Shown here piece after piece: positions 13,736-26,399 of a stretch of 64,000 nt of DNA; within the stretch, counting starts at the first letter, position 1; every line of letters begins with the position of its first letter. Under the pieces are notes generated by a model. It was not told where the DNA came from. It was given only the letters and a program-made list of their open reading frames with translations, and did not search any database. The position numbers were made by a program, and so were the translations under genes. Where the stretch lies: positions 59,208,980-59,272,979 of the forward strand of contig NC_092861.1 of NCBI RefSeq assembly GCF_032062135.1. The letters are read 5' to 3'. Source of the stretch: Pyxicephalus adspersus. Lineage: Eukaryota > Chordata > Amphibia > Anura > Pyxicephalidae.

Positions 13736-13924
13736 GGATTGCTAAATGACATCAGGGAACTGTTGTACTTGTGCTAGAATTTTGCCCAAGATAAACGTGA
13801 TTGCTCTTTTCAGCCATCAATTATGTAGTCTAGTTTTAAGCTTGTGAATCAAGAGAACAGTGACAGTGAGAAGCTTTGCTTGAGGAGGTAAGACTTTGTT
13901 GTAAAGCATGCTGCAAAACAATAT

Positions 13925-14185
13925 ATGTGGGAGGCATGCTGGCCACCAAAGTAAGAGGGGGCACTGACCTTCAATGTAACACCCTGATCTCCATTCTAAG
14001 GGGTCACACTGAGCATTGGCTCTCAATGTAGAGAGGTGCTGACCACCAGTGTATAGGGGGTATGCTGAGATATGACCACCCCCCTAAGGAGGCACACTGA
14101 TTGATCATCATCAATGTAAGAGGGCACAGTGATCAATAACCACCAATATAAAGTGGCACAATGACCACCAGTTAAGAGGATGAAC
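13925..14185 (+). repeat. Degenerate tandem array, GCACTGACCACCA type
   Basis: Repeats of roughly 30-60 bp with AGGGGGCACTGACC, CACCAGTGTA, GAGGCACACTGA and AATGTAAGAGGGCACAGTG. Related scraps continue after the SINE at 14400-14490, suggesting the SINE landed in the array. Confidence 0.6.
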
Positions 14186-14189
14186 TATA

Positions 14190-14400
14190 GAATGATTACT
14201 ATTTTTTAACGAGTATTTTTATAAAACTGATATATTACACAACACTTTACAAAGTCTATAGTTATGTCAGTAAACGTCCGTCAAAGGGTAAGCCAATTAC
14301 CCTAACTGAATGTTTTTGGAATGTGGTAGGACACCAGCAGAGTACCAAGAGTAAACACACACAAGCACAAGCAGAACATAACCTCTGATCCAACTGTGCT
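14190..14400 (-). mobile_element. tRNA-derived SINE, tail part
   Basis: CTTTACAAAGTCTATAGTTA, GTCCGTCAAAGGGTAAGCC and TTTTTGGAATGTGGTAGGA match the middle and tail of the 25.3-kb copy. The head is degraded. Confidence 0.65.
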
Positions 14401-14489
14401 ATTGTGCTGCCAAAAAGGGGACTCACTGGGCACTGGCCACCAGTGCAAGTAGCCATGAGGAGTTACGGTAACACACTGACTACCGCACT

Positions 14490-14830
14490 TACTACTGACT
14501 AATGCACTCTTACATAATTGCCCCCTTCACTCCACTGCATATGTATGTTATACATCATACTACCTAACATGTACATGACCAATACATTGTCACTGATCTA
14601 TATGCTATTCTTTACATTGCATGGTCCGAACCACTGCACTCTATACACTTGTACATTGCTTAGTACTGATCACTCAATTTAAGATCTTTGTTGTATATCC
14701 ATAACATAGTCCCAATTGCTGCACTCTACACACTATCCAGTGTGTATTTTAATGCTGACTAACGCACTTTCAAAACTATGTTGTACATAACTTGTTACCA
14801 AATGTATTGTCCCAATAGTCACTGCTTGTA
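14490..14830 (+). repeat. Degenerate tandem array, about 100-120 bp
   Basis: CTGACTAATGCACT, CACTGCACTCTATACACTTG, TGCTGCACTCTACACAC and CTGACTAACGCACTTTC recur at about 100-120 bp, mixed with TGTACAT and ACATTGT motifs. Confidence 0.5.
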
Positions 14831-14849
14831 GAAGTTCACAACTTTTCAG

Positions 14850-17049
14850 TAAAGTTCTTCTTGAAAGCTGGAATGAAGTGATAACTCTCTGTGTGTATTA
14901 TGTGTGCAGAAAAACATGCATGTAAATGTAAATGTGTTTTGTAAAAAAAATGAAGTTGTCTATAGATCTGTGAAGTGCACACTTTTCTCATGTGCTCATC
15001 ACATTGAAGGAACAATAGAGAAGATTAGGAGGTAGGAAAGCGTACTGCCAAGCTTGACTTTATACTCTTTGATTGACAGATTTATTTGACATGGCTACCA
15101 TATCAAATAATAATGGTTGCTGGGGAAAGGGGGGTCAAACAACCCCAGGTATGCCTCTGATTATCATCCAGAGCAGTGTAAAGGGAACTTTCACCTGAAC
15201 TATCTTCAGTGACATGGTACACATATGGTACGCTCCTGGCTCATTAAAAGGTCAACCCCAGGTCTTAATATTGTGGAATTTGGATGTTCTATTTTGTGTA
15301 GCTCCAATGATTAATATTTACCTAAGCATTATCCTCCCCTGTAGTTGTTGTGTTATGTATGTATGTTGTATGTTGTCACTCATCAGGAAATTGATATTGT
15401 ACTTTTCGTCTCCTGACTCTCAGGCTTGACAGTATAATTATTAAAATATGTGCCTTAAGGGGCTTAATTTAAAGGGTATTCGGTCCTAGAGTTGAGCAGG
15501 GGGAAAAGTCATAATCATGGCAGAATACAGATGCGTCAATATCAGGAAAGGAACATTAAACATCAAACAAAAAATAAAACTTTCCAGTATGTTACTGGCA
15601 AGTTATTTTGTAAAGTTAGAATGGTTTTTCGTGTTTCCTATTCTTTAACATGCACACATTTTGTATGCATGGGAAAACCCATATTAAACACATTTTTTTT
15701 TTTCAAATTTTTCTCTGTGAGCAATTCCTACTGGACTTTTTGTATTAAAAATGTCCCATCTGGTTTTATACCAATCTGCCACAAATATATGAACTGCATC
15801 ATTTTTTTTAATGTCTAGTTTATGTAATTTAGCATCCTGTCAAGAAAATTACATATTGTGATACCAAATCCCATATGTTACATGCTTGACAAATAGTGTA
15901 TGAAGCATTATTAATGGGTATAATTTAACTTTTAGAAAGTTGACATGATATTTAGTTGAAAATGTGAAGTGTCATTATATGACATAATTACTTTCGTAAC
16001 ATAATAGGATCATGGACATAAACAACTGTACAGCTATAAATAGGTTTATGATAAGGTATAGTATGATAATCATTGCTCAATATTAAAAGAAAATGTGCAG
16101 TGTTAGGGTATAAAAAATGACAAGAAAAAAATAACTAATAGGTTATCGATTTCCTTATTTTTAAAAATAGCCTATATAGCTCTCTGTGGAACCTCTATGA
16201 ATAGAATACAATGTACTAAAATACTGCCTTCTGAGATGGCCTTAATATTACCACTAAAGTGTCACAGGAGAAATGATATTTATAGAATAACAACAACAGC
16301 TGTTATACAACCACTATAGCAAAAAAAGTATACATTAAAACACATAAGATATAGATTGGAATCAGAAATATACGTAATAAACATGCCATTTTTTGTTCTG
16401 GTAAAACAGTATTCTTAGTGCTTTTCCCCAAGGCTTACAACAATCCCTGAGCATCTTTAAAATAGTCAGTGGCATACCAACCATCACAACCACTTATATG
16501 AAATAAATGGAAGTTCCACTACTAGTGAGTGGGTGTTACTAGTGGTGGACTAGATGTTCTTTTCTTGGTAAGGGTGTTACTCATACAAATTGTCTGCCAT
16601 TTGCTATACCTAAACATATTACTGACTCATGCAAACTCAAACTAGAGCTGCAAATGTCTAAGACATGTGATGTCTGCGGTGTACTAAATGAAACATGTAT
16701 GTTGAGCAATAATGTTCCCCATCCATCATATAAGAAAGAATAAGGAAGAAGGAGGTCAGATAAGTCATATGACCACAACCTTAGGTTCAATTGGAATGCA
16801 TTGATCTGTGTAGTGAAGAACAACTCAGATTGGTAACATAGTTAAATCACCCCAGAAGATTTTCATCACTTCTTGGTGAACCATGTATATAAATTTAGTC
16901 AACAGGAGTTAAATCGCTCAAATTGGAACAAATGCGGGTATCGGTGAACTGGAGAAAACAGGCACATGGAATAACAACTCAAAAGAATTTGGATATCTAT
17001 TTGACCGAGTTCAAGTTGTACAGTGGAAAGGATGGCATATTCAGTTACA
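14850..17049. other. Intergenic, nothing recognised
   Basis: AT-rich, low-complexity patches only. Confidence 0.6.
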
Positions 17050-17162
17050 AACAAGGGATCTGACATTTCCTGGTGGGAATCAATTACTGCCATTGAAACA
17101 CATACACCTGGAAGATTCCCACCAGTAAATGTTTGATTCCCTGTTTGATAAATAGAGCCCTT
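17050..17162. mobile_element. Half of a MITE with GGCTCTATTTAT end
   Basis: Contains CATTTCCTGGTGGGAATC and its inverted partner GATTCCCACCAGTAAATG, and ends TTTGATAAATAGAGCCC. Same family as 12.8 and 58.7 kb. Confidence 0.55.
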
Positions 17163-19880
17163 AGTGTAAACATTTTCTTTAATATTATGTACAGTATTTT
17201 TTATGTTTATTGTGCCTAGTAATTATTGTCAAAAAAAAGTACATCCTATTCAAAATCTAAGTTTTCACTTATCAGGACATCACAAATCATCTGTTCCTTC
17301 AAAGGTTTTAAAATTTTCAAAAATTTAATTTTAACCTCTTGTGTAAAGCAACACAAAATTGAACGCACTATGTCATTATATATTGAACAAACATGAAGCC
17401 AAAATAGAGAAGCCATGTGTAAAAAAAAGTTTTTAAGATTCAGCTGCCTATAGAATCACCTTCAAGCTTCAAAAACTTATTATAATCATTTTCTGTCTTT
17501 TTCTATTATATGTAAACGTGTTTACAGTTACTATTTTCATATTAACTATTCTTTTATACCCTGTGCTTCACAATACAATTAGCCATCAGATAACAAATAA
17601 GTATCGTTGTGATCTCAGTCCATTTTTTAGGCATTTGTCAATTTGGAATTGGTATATCAAGCAGAAAAGGCTTGGTGAGTTCCCATTTAGCATCCTGTCA
17701 CTACAATGATTAAAGCTTCTACCTTTAGGGTAGACTATTTTACATGAAACCCATGACCACACACAAAAAAAAATGTTGCTAATGTGTTTTTGAAGTAGCA
17801 AAGTAACAGAAACCACACTGGGTATTACAATGAGAAACATGTCAACCCTGGAGCCTATATCCTTACCAAAAGCATTGGGAGCTACCATCAGTTTATCCTC
17901 ACCTATTTTGAGATGAAACATATTTGTTATATATTATTTCCACATACTTTAGGATACTTCTTTGTTATCTAAAGGGATCTCATATTGCCATAAACAAGGT
18001 AAAAACAATATATGTAAATAATTCTAATAATATAATTCTAATTGTAATCATTATTTATTATTAATATTGATAACTCCTAAGCTGGTTTATATGTAAGAAC
18101 GTTTTATTTCTAATCTTATACAATTTAGGTACTACGTCTAAAATGGTATTAAAGAAATCATCTTTTCCTGTGAGCCACATAAACTCAGCCAAATATGACT
18201 CCAAACTCTGGCAAACTCCTTGTTGCTCCTTGATTCTCAATTTCATTGATTCCCCTACATCAATTCTGATTTGTGTGTTAACTCAATAAATTGATAATAA
18301 ATTGATGGTTCACATAAAATGATTTACCTCCTGCTTAAAGTAACCCCACCAATAATCTGAATTGATTAGGATAGTAAACAAAGATACCACCTCCTCCTTT
18401 GTTCCAGGCAAGCCCTTCAGTCAAAAACTCTCCTGCCCAGTCTACTCGCCCCTCCTAAATCCTGTGCAAACATCAGATGATTGTTCATGGAAATAATCTT
18501 TCATGATCATTTCCAGTGACAGATGAATGAACAAGAATTGTACACATAGGACCATTCTGTTCAATGGAGAGGGGAAGACAAGCCAGTGTAAGTAAAACAT
18601 ACTTTAGGTTTCCTAAAGAGAAAATACAATGTTGTTCACTTGTATGTTGTCCATATGTTTTATGTAACTTTTTAGCCCGCTGCACTCTCCTTCCTTCACT
18701 TTTATTGCCATCACTTGTCTTCTGTCATTCACGGATCCACCGGATCAGATCCATGAACGATATCAGACAGCCTCTGTACACAAGTCAGAATCACCTGAAG
18801 TGTGTACAAAACATAAAAGGTGAAATTTTGTATTGGTTGATAGGAGTTGCTAGGAGGCAGCACTTAAGTGCTTGCTATATACAAGTCCCTTACAACCTAC
18901 CTGTAAATTTAGTGGTAATTCTATGTTCTGGGGCTTTTCAATTACCTTAAAATTTTGGAAGTCATAGATTCTAATTCAATGGAACTTAAATTGTGGTTGA
19001 ATGCTTCTAATGTTTTGACTAAATAGAATACAAAGGATATTAGGCACTCATGAATTTTTTAGGTAAAAATTGAGCCCCCCTTTCCCCAGAAGAGAACAGT
19101 GCAGCACTCATTTGTACAACTGTTGCTGGAAATGATCACTAAAGATTGTTTCTAGCATTATTGTAATGATTGCATGTCCGGCATACATTGCAATAATGTA
19201 GTGATTGCATGTCTGTTTCCAGCTCTGTGTCCTCTATACTTAACAGCTTCTATATAGCAACTGACCAGGGCCCCCAAGAACTAGGAAACTAGGTGCTCAA
19301 TGACCATCTTGTAATAAAGAACTCCCCAAGGCCTGGTGTATTATGCTTTTTTTATCTTCCACAGCTCCTCCAGCAGCTGGTAAAGGGTTCTTCCAGTCTG
19401 CAGCTGTTTTCACTCTTTGCAGGCTGGTTTGCTAAGAGTACTGTGCAACTTGACAAATTTTGCACAGCAGCTGCAGCACAGGCAGAGTATGCAGCAAATC
19501 CAGGAAACAGCTCTGTGTGATGTCCTATATACCACTGTTGTAAGCCGTGTACCCCCTTTTTCATGTACAGTCATATGAAGCAAGATCTGAATGACCCCAA
19601 ACTCTTCAATGGTGGCAAACCAACTTGTCCCACATTTTGGCATTCAATTGGCTTGCATACTCTGCCTAGGAGTTATAAATCCAATGTAAATAATCCAATG
19701 CATCCTCTGGAATTTCTCTGGTCTCTCAGCAATTGTTTTGGCCGAATCCTGTGGATCTGCCAAAATCAGGCCATGAAAATGAACCGTTCCAGAAGCTGAC
19801 AATGTTGAAGATCTGGTATACAGCTTCTTCAAATTTAAGTTCCATTGGAAATTGTTACTCAGTGTTTTTTCATCATACTC
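17163..19880. other. Intergenic; one old MITE at 18.46-18.8 kb
   Basis: Apart from the MITE listed separately, a scrap near 19110-19215 (GTTGCTGGAAATGATCACTA) may be another family A remnant. The rest is featureless. Confidence 0.55.
18460..18805. mobile_element. Old TTAA-type MITE family A copy
   Basis: Preserves GATCATTTCCAGTGACA, CCATTCTGTTCAATGGAGAGG, CTCTCCTTCCTTCACTTTTATTGCC-like and GGATCCACCGGATCAGATCC parts of the family, with many substitutions; ends not sharply defined. Confidence 0.5.
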
Positions 19881-20217
19881 TAAAGCTGCGTACACACCTG
19901 CAATTTTTGTCGTTGGAAAGGATCTTTCACGATCCTTTCCAACGACAAGGGAGTGCACGATGCATGAACGGTGCTGTACATACAGCACCGTTCATGCTCT
20001 ATGGAGAGGGGAGGGGGAGAGCGACGGAGCGGCACCCTGCTGCGCGCTCTCCCCTTCCCTTTCATTAGGATCGGTTGTCGTCCATCGTCCGTGGATCCGG
20101 CAGGACGGTCTTTCGGACGATGGACGACAACGACTGTACACACGGCAGATTTTCGCCCAATAATTGGCCGATGCCGATTATCGGGCGATAAAAATCTGAC
20201 GTGTGTACGTAGCTTTA
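19881..20217. mobile_element. TTAA-type MITE, family A, well preserved
   Basis: Ends TAAAGCTGCGTACACAC and GTGTGTACGTAGCTTTA. Contains two strong internal hairpins: GTCGTTGGAAAGGATC with its complement just inside the left end, and AACGGTGCTGTA with TACAGCACCGTT. A GC-rich purine stretch and GTCGTCCATCGTCC follow. Lies 84 bp from a family B copy. Several open frames crossing it come from lack of stops in GC-rich DNA. Confidence 0.87.
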
Positions 20218-20301
20218 TGGGTTGCCTTTGTAATTTTTAATCTTCAGGAACAGGAATCTCAGTCAATTGTTACATTTGTTACAATATTTTTTCAAAACAT
20301 C

Positions 20302-20734
20302 CTAAAGCTACGTACACACTTCCAATTATTATCGTTGGTAAACGAACGACGAACGATCCTGCACGATATTTGCGAACGATCGTATAGCACCGATCCTGTA
20401 CATACAGATAACGACACGATCGTTCGTAGATATTGTACACACAATAGATGCGATCGTTTGAACGATACAGGAAGTTACGTGCACCACAGGAACGTTCGTT
20501 CATCACGCATGCTCAGACCATGGACGATCAATGAACGATCATACACACGAACGATGGTCAACGATCGTCGTCCAATCCGATCCGCCGGTTCGGTCGTTCA
20601 TTTCCAACGACTTTCCTCGTTCGTCGGCGTCGTTGGTTACTTTTTTTACGAACGATTTTTGCCCAGTCGATCGTTCGTCGTTCGTTCGTCGTTCATTTTG
20701 AACGATAAAAATTGGAAGTGTGTACGCAGCTTAA
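20302..20734. mobile_element. TTAA-type MITE, family B, copy 1
   Basis: Ends AAGCTACGTACACACTTCC and GGAAGTGTGTACGCAGCTTAA. The right flank is TTAA (20731-20734), the left CTAA. The body is full of CGATCGTT and AACGATCG in both directions and is very CpG-rich for this window. Nearly identical to the copy at 56952-57392. TTAA targets suggest mobilisation by a piggyBac-type transposase (inference). Confidence 0.88.
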
Positions 20735-20974
20735 CACTCACACACATAAATACACAAACATATGTTTGTTTGGGAAGCCATTCCCAATTTGTGGTGTGCA
20801 TTTTACCTTTTTTATAGCAGTTTCCAAACAACCCAATTTATTTTTACCACTAAAATATTTTCTGTATATTAAAAAGCTTAGTGTCCAATCTAATCTAAAT
20901 ATCTAAAGTGCTTTGAATAATTTAATTTAATCTCTGAAGCAGAGGTAGTCCATGGACTGGTTGAAAATCCTCAA

Positions 20975-21220
20975 GGTTATAGAATATGGGGCAGCACTTT
21001 CGGCCTTTGCAGCGCCAGACTTCAGGTTCGAAACTTGGCCAGAACACAATCTGCATGGAGTTTGCATGTTCTCCCCGTGTTTGCGTGGGTTTCCTCCAGG
21101 TACTCCTCCCACTTTCAAAAAACATACAGTTAGATAATTGGCTTCCCCCCAAGTTGATGGACTTTGTAAAGCTCTGTGTAATATGTTGGCACTATATGAA
21201 TACTGTATAATAATAACAAT
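20975..21220 (+). mobile_element. tRNA-derived SINE copy
   Basis: Has the B-box CAGGTTCGAAACTTGGCC, CTGCATGGAGTTTGCATGTT, GTGGGTTTCCTCCAGGTACTCC and the end ATGTTGGCACTATATGAATA with a TAATAATAAC tail. Open frames across it are by chance. Confidence 0.83.
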
Positions 21221-24072
21221 TGAATCCCTTCTCTGTTTCCCTAATATTTTTTTTACAGAAAACCAAAATATGCAAGGTGCCATAAAGGCAGCTCGATTGT
21301 TTGTGTCCAGTTTTCATTTCGTTAATTTACAAACCAGAAACAAGTATAGTCATAGCATAGTAACATTTCCACGGTTTCCTGCTTGTTCCACGTCTGTGAC
21401 ACAGAAGTATAAAAGACAAGGCCAAAAATGCAGTGGAAGGCCAGCAGAGGGAGACTGTGTATTTATCTTACACCCGGTTTGTCTCATGGTATATTATATA
21501 CATCGCTACAGCTACAGTGATGTTTTACACTCTAAACCTCTGTATTATCTTAGGAAAGGTTTTAGGAATTCAGCTCCATCTGTACACATTCTGAAACAAA
21601 ACTTTGTACCGTACTAACACAACCAGAAATATCAGAAGGAATATTCAGTATTTTGTTTGTAATGACACAACCAAACATAAGTTTACATACACACCTGTAC
21701 AAGCCCAGGCTAAGGCTATTCGCCAAGGTTTCAGAAGATCTTGTTTTAAATTTGGCAAACCTGAACTCAGTGGCCAATCCCCCTGACGTTTTTAGGGGGA
21801 ATCCTCCCTTTTGAATATAAAAATAATAAATACACAGACCGGTGTTTAACTACAAGAATAAAGAAACTGCAGATAACACAGCACACAACAGATTCAGGGG
21901 CTTTAGTCCTGCAGGGGATACAGAAGTGTACAAATGGCCAGCAGGAAGACAGTTTTTATAATAACTTGGGGATAACTGGTATTTGCTTATTTTTTATTTT
22001 TACTACAAGGACAGAGAGGTGAAGCGGATATGTTTCAGGTGCATGCTGTTTTTGTGTTGTCCAAGAACATAGAGTTGTTGTTTTATATTTCCTTCAAATT
22101 TTGCAGAAGTGTGCTAGAAACAAAAAACAAAGTAAATCTGCACTTTAGGCACACCATTTTTTAAAGAGATCCAAAAAAAGTTTAACCAACATACAATAGA
22201 AACAATATACCCGCAAAGGAGGGGAGGTCTCCTTTAGGGGCATCAGAACTCTGTTAAGGAAGGGGACTTTCTCTCACTCCCACAATAATAAGAGGCATGT
22301 GGCTTGGAACGGTACAGGCAAGGGGTCTACATGCTCCCTGCAGACCAACCCTTCATGGCCACCCAAAAGTATCTAATTTGGATTAATTATTTACTTAAAA
22401 GAGTTGTATTTTCAATGGTATGCTTGAAGCCACATGAAAAGACCCTCTCTACCACTATACAGTATTTAAAACTATTTTGTTTATGCACCTAGATAGTGCA
22501 GGGTTGTTATATATATAACAGCCATCATAAGAGTCCACAAGTGCTGCTCAGTGTGTGTTCTCTATAAAGTTCACACATATGTACTTTATACCCTGAAACC
22601 TGCTAGAACACATATAGTCACTACATAACTATTTATAGAAACTAGAACAGAAAAGCAAGAACATTTTTTGTTTTAAGATAACACTAAGTTTCTATATGGG
22701 GAATTAGTTAGACTTGTATGCTAGCTGTTGCTAATATGCCTATAACATGAATGGTAAAACAGGGAAGGTAGACCTCTATATCTAGTGGTTCTGTCATTTT
22801 CTATTATTGTCTGTCTTTTTGTTGTATGTTACTTTGTTTTGTAAAAAAAAATAAAATGGAAAAAGGACAAAATGGTGTAATATTCCCGGTGAGTGGAATG
22901 ACGACGTCATAACAAGGGACAGCAACAAGACTAGTCAGCCCTGGGCTCCAACACTAAGTACCTGAAGATGTCTGGGGAACACACAAATGCCAAGCCTTAT
23001 ATTGAGAAATAGTCATTGGACAGGTTAGGAAATCACTGCCCGTCTAAAACATAGAAGGTTTCACACCAAAATAAAGAACATTGCTGTCAAACATGTTTTA
23101 CTTTATGAAAGAGACCCAAAGGAGCCATTACATAGCTTTTTCAAGCTTCTCTACCAGAATGTCCAAGAAATACCTGATATGAAGGTATATGTGACACTTC
23201 CCTGCCAAGACCAATCACTGCCATGTTGGGCAGAGGAAGTGAGTTTAATTATGTGTACATTTCAGCTAGCACTGCAAGTCTAAATTTATACAGGAAACTT
23301 GGGTAGCCAGGCAGCAGGAGTGCACAGGAAATTCAAGTCTACTTATAAAACCAACATGTAAACTTGTTTACTTTGCTCACAGGTACACTTATATAAAATG
23401 TAAAAATTGTGAATCAAACAAGTGTCAGTTTATCACCCTAAATGCCTTGTGGGAAAGTAAATTTAAAAAATGCTTGTTTAGTGACTACAGGGAAAATCAT
23501 GTGACCAGCATGCTTTCTATGTCAGTAACCTATAATGAGTATGTAAATTAAGTCTTCTGATCCTGCTTACCTGCATACCTGTACCAGGCGAGTCACTCAT
23601 AAGATCGCAATCACAACCAGGTAACTTTCGTTTCCAGATGGTTTGTAATAATTGTTCCCATAGATCTCCTATGCCAGGCTTCCTTTAACCTAAACTAATT
23701 CCAAAGGGCTTTGTCCTAACACAAAACACCCTGATGTAAGGTAACATTGTTTGGAAGAGGCTATATTTTGCTGGTAAATGCAGTTAATGTAGTTTTGTCA
23801 TTTAAATATTTGAACATTTTTACTAAGGAGTACAATGGATCCAAGACCTAGTTTTATTCAGTCTCAACTAATTTTTTTATTAGAGCAGGGAATTGTAAAA
23901 TCTGTCAGGTTTTTAGTGATGTTTGTGTCTCAGGATGATTTCTCACTACTACTGTGATTCTAATAACACTTATGATGTAGGAAAATCAATGGGGGGTTCC
24001 AATGGGTACAAAGCAAAAAACCAACCAAGTTCTAACCAAAACTAAAAATACCAGTTTTATCTGGAACTTTGC
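21221..24072. other. Intergenic, nothing firm
   Basis: A T-rich tail followed by AAAAAAAAATAAAATGG at 22840-22860 may be a LINE 3' end, but no coding part precedes it. A 159-codon frame starting in the SINE at 21138 has no recognisable domain. Confidence 0.55.
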
Positions 24073-24176
24073 ATTAATTTTATTATTATTATTAATATTA
24101 ATAAAAAGTATTTATATAGCATCAACATATTACCCAGTGCTGTCCAATAAATAGGCGTTGACAGACAGATACTTTA
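24073..24176 (-). mobile_element. SINE tail with (ATT)n
   Basis: ATTATTATT tail, then AGTATTTATATAGCATCAAC, CCAGTGCTGTCCAATAAATA and GTTGACAGACAGATACT. The last part is the tail variant also seen at 41.2 kb. Confidence 0.7.
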
Positions 24177-24562
24177 AGCTATACTCCAGAGTTTCCATAG
24201 TACCAAAAACCATATGGCCACTAAAGGTTCAGGTAAAGGACAGGTAAATGACAAGGGTAGAACTAAAAAAACATTCATAACCCAGGATTTTTGTAATTTA
24301 CTATTAAAAATAAATCATGCACTTTGGACATGACAGGTTTTCATTATTGTTACAGTTTTATCTTTTTATTTTAAAGAATGTGAAGATTATATTGTGCTTG
24401 TGCACCCCAATAAAACTGTGGTGTATTTTTTTATTAGGAATATAGTTTACAAAACAAAATGTACAACAGGTATGTTAAAAAAAAAAATAGATTGAGGTGT
24501 ATCTGTGTGCTGTCATCTCCAGATAGCTTCCAGTGCTAGCAGAGGACGGCAGAGCAATCACA

Positions 24563-25032
24563 ATGCCTTCCTGAATTCCCGCCGTTGGCTTCACGCTCTT
24601 ACCCCATGAGGGTGGCATATTAGGAGGATTAATCACACAGAAGGAAGTCAAAACATGGTACACAACGTTGGTGAAGCCATCCTGGCGCCCACCTAACTGG
24701 ATGTTTGCCCCCGTCTGGACTACATTATATACTTCCATGGGGTACGGTTCAATTTTGATCCATAAGGAGCTGGGTGGTTTCACTGAGGATGCTCTGGTTC
24801 CATTAGGACTCAATGCTGGACAGCTGGCACTTAACTGGGTCTGGACACCTATCTTCTTTGGTGCTCACAAAATTGGTTGGGGCTTTGTGGAATTATCACT
24901 CCTGTCACAGTGGTCCTCACAACCATTTCCTGGTACCCAATTAGCAAGACAGTGGCCTACCTGAAGCTTCTGTATTTAGCCTGGCTGTCCCTGGTCTCTT
25001 CCCTGAACTATGTTATATGGAGGGACAACTAG
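24563..25032 (+). pseudogene. tspo: Processed pseudogene of TSPO (translocator protein)
   Basis: TSPO is a five-helix protein of the outer mitochondrial membrane that binds cholesterol and porphyrins. The frame from ATG 24563 reads MPS-stop-IPAVGFTLLPH, then VKPSWRPPNWMFAPVW, TLYTSMGYGS, KELGGFTEDALVPLGL and GQLALNWVWTPIFFGAHKIGW, all hallmark TSPO blocks in order. The whole coding region is continuous, though vertebrate TSPO has introns in it, so this is a retrocopy. Two breaks: TGA at codon 4, where the family has Trp, and a small frameshifting deletion after VELSLL near 24905. The rest, WYPISKTVAYLK to LNYVIWRDN and TAG, continues in another frame. No target-site duplication or poly(A) tail could be fixed; an AATAAA lies near 25303. 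Confidence 0.92.
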
Positions 25033-25214
25033 GACAAGTTAGAATAGAAGGATCCTGTAGGGATGAGTTACACCAGCCAGGGAATGAAGACCCCTTTTTT
25101 TTTAATGTTTTATCACTTTTTACATTGTAATGAACGTCACAAACCAGCACAACACTAGAAAAGCAATTTGTATTTTTAAAGCAGAAAATAATCATTTTTC
25201 CAATTTTTTTCTGT

Positions 25215-25218
<4 letters not shown>

Positions 25219-25251
<33 letters not shown>
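25219..25251. repeat. (AT)n microsatellite
   Basis: About 16 AT units in the sequence following the TSPO pseudogene. Confidence 0.97.
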
Positions 25252-25257
<6 letters not shown>

Positions 25258-25341
25258 AGTAGATTATCATGTTAATTCTGCAGGCCCTGTGTTTACAGAA
25301 AATAAAAGGTTGTCAGCATTCAGTGTACGTTTAAGATGCCA

Positions 25342-25624
25342 AATATTATTATAATATTTATATAGCGGAAAAATATTACACAGCGCTATACAAAGTCCAT
25401 AGTCATGTCACTAGCTGTCCCTCAAAGGGGCTCACAATCTCAAGTCCCTATCATAGTCATATGTTTTTGATATAGTCTAAGGCCAATTAATGTGGGAGGA
25501 AACCAGAGTAACAGAAGGTAACTCATGCAAAACATGGGGAGAACCTGCAAACTCCATGCAGATAGTATCCTGGCTGAGATTCGAACCTGTGACCTAGTGC
25601 TAACCTCTGAGCAACAGTGATGCC
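25342..25624 (-). mobile_element. tRNA-derived SINE with LINE-type tail, near full length
   Basis: On the minus strand it starts with an A-box-like TTGCTCAGAGGTTAGCAC and B-box GGTTCGAATCT. It continues through GCATGGAGTTTGCAGGTTCTCC and GAGCCCCTTTGAGGGACAGC, and ends in ATATAAATATTATAATAAT. The tRNA-like head gives RNA polymerase III promoter boxes; the tail resembles CR1/L2-type LINE 3' ends. Confidence 0.83.
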
Positions 25625-26152
25625 AATGTATTTAAATAATAGTCCAATTGGAAAAATGCAAGCCAGCTCTTGGTACCTAAATAAAACAAATGCATACCGT
25701 ATTTATTAGAAAATAAACCAGTATATATTTCAGTCTCTGGGCTGTGGAAATTGGTATACCTATTTTTTTTATTCCAGCCATGCAGACTCCTTTATTCAGC
25801 CGCTGCCAGTCCTTGTGTATTTTGCTGCTGGCCACATCATAATGAAACCTTACTGTATCAGCCCTATTTTATTGACATCTTTATGACAGCATCAGTATTT
25901 TTAGGGTAAACTAATACAGGGGAGGAATACTCCCCAAAAAAACATGTACTTTTACGCATTACTGCATTCATCAATCTGTACAAACAGATCACAAACTGCT
26001 AAAAGGAGGTAGCATTTCATGTGTCTGGCAACAGTGTAGCAATCACATCTACATATGAACTTTGACATGCCTGGAATCAGTCATTTATTTTGATGGGTAT
26101 TGCTTTGCTACGCCTGCTGGAATCGCATGAATCGAACAGGACATACCAACCT

Positions 26153-26394
26153 TCGGCTGCGTACACACGCTCAATTATAGTCGTTTGAAACGATCTTTCA
26201 TAATCAAGAAAGCAAAGAAGCTACATACAGCACTATCGGTTCTATAGAGTGGGGGGGGGGGGGGGGGGCTTGTGGCAAGCGAGCAGCACCCCGCTGTGCA
26301 CTCCTCTCTTCACTTCTATTGCAGTTGTTCATCATCTGTTGTTCATTGTGCCTGACCTTTCCTATTGGGCAAAAATCATCTGACGTGTGCCTTT
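26153..26394. mobile_element. TTAA-type MITE family A, degraded
   Basis: Left end CGGCTGCGTACACACGCTCAA, right end GGCAAAAATCATCTGACGTGTG. The GC-rich middle is replaced by an 18-base G run (26251-26268), which may vary in length or be a sequencing artefact. Confidence 0.65.
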
Positions 26395-26399
26395 TGAAA

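Noticed and set aside
20203..20817. 204-codon open frame on the plus strand
   Set aside because: Lies over the CpG-rich family B MITE; the same sequence at 57 kb gives different, shorter frames, so it is not under coding selection.
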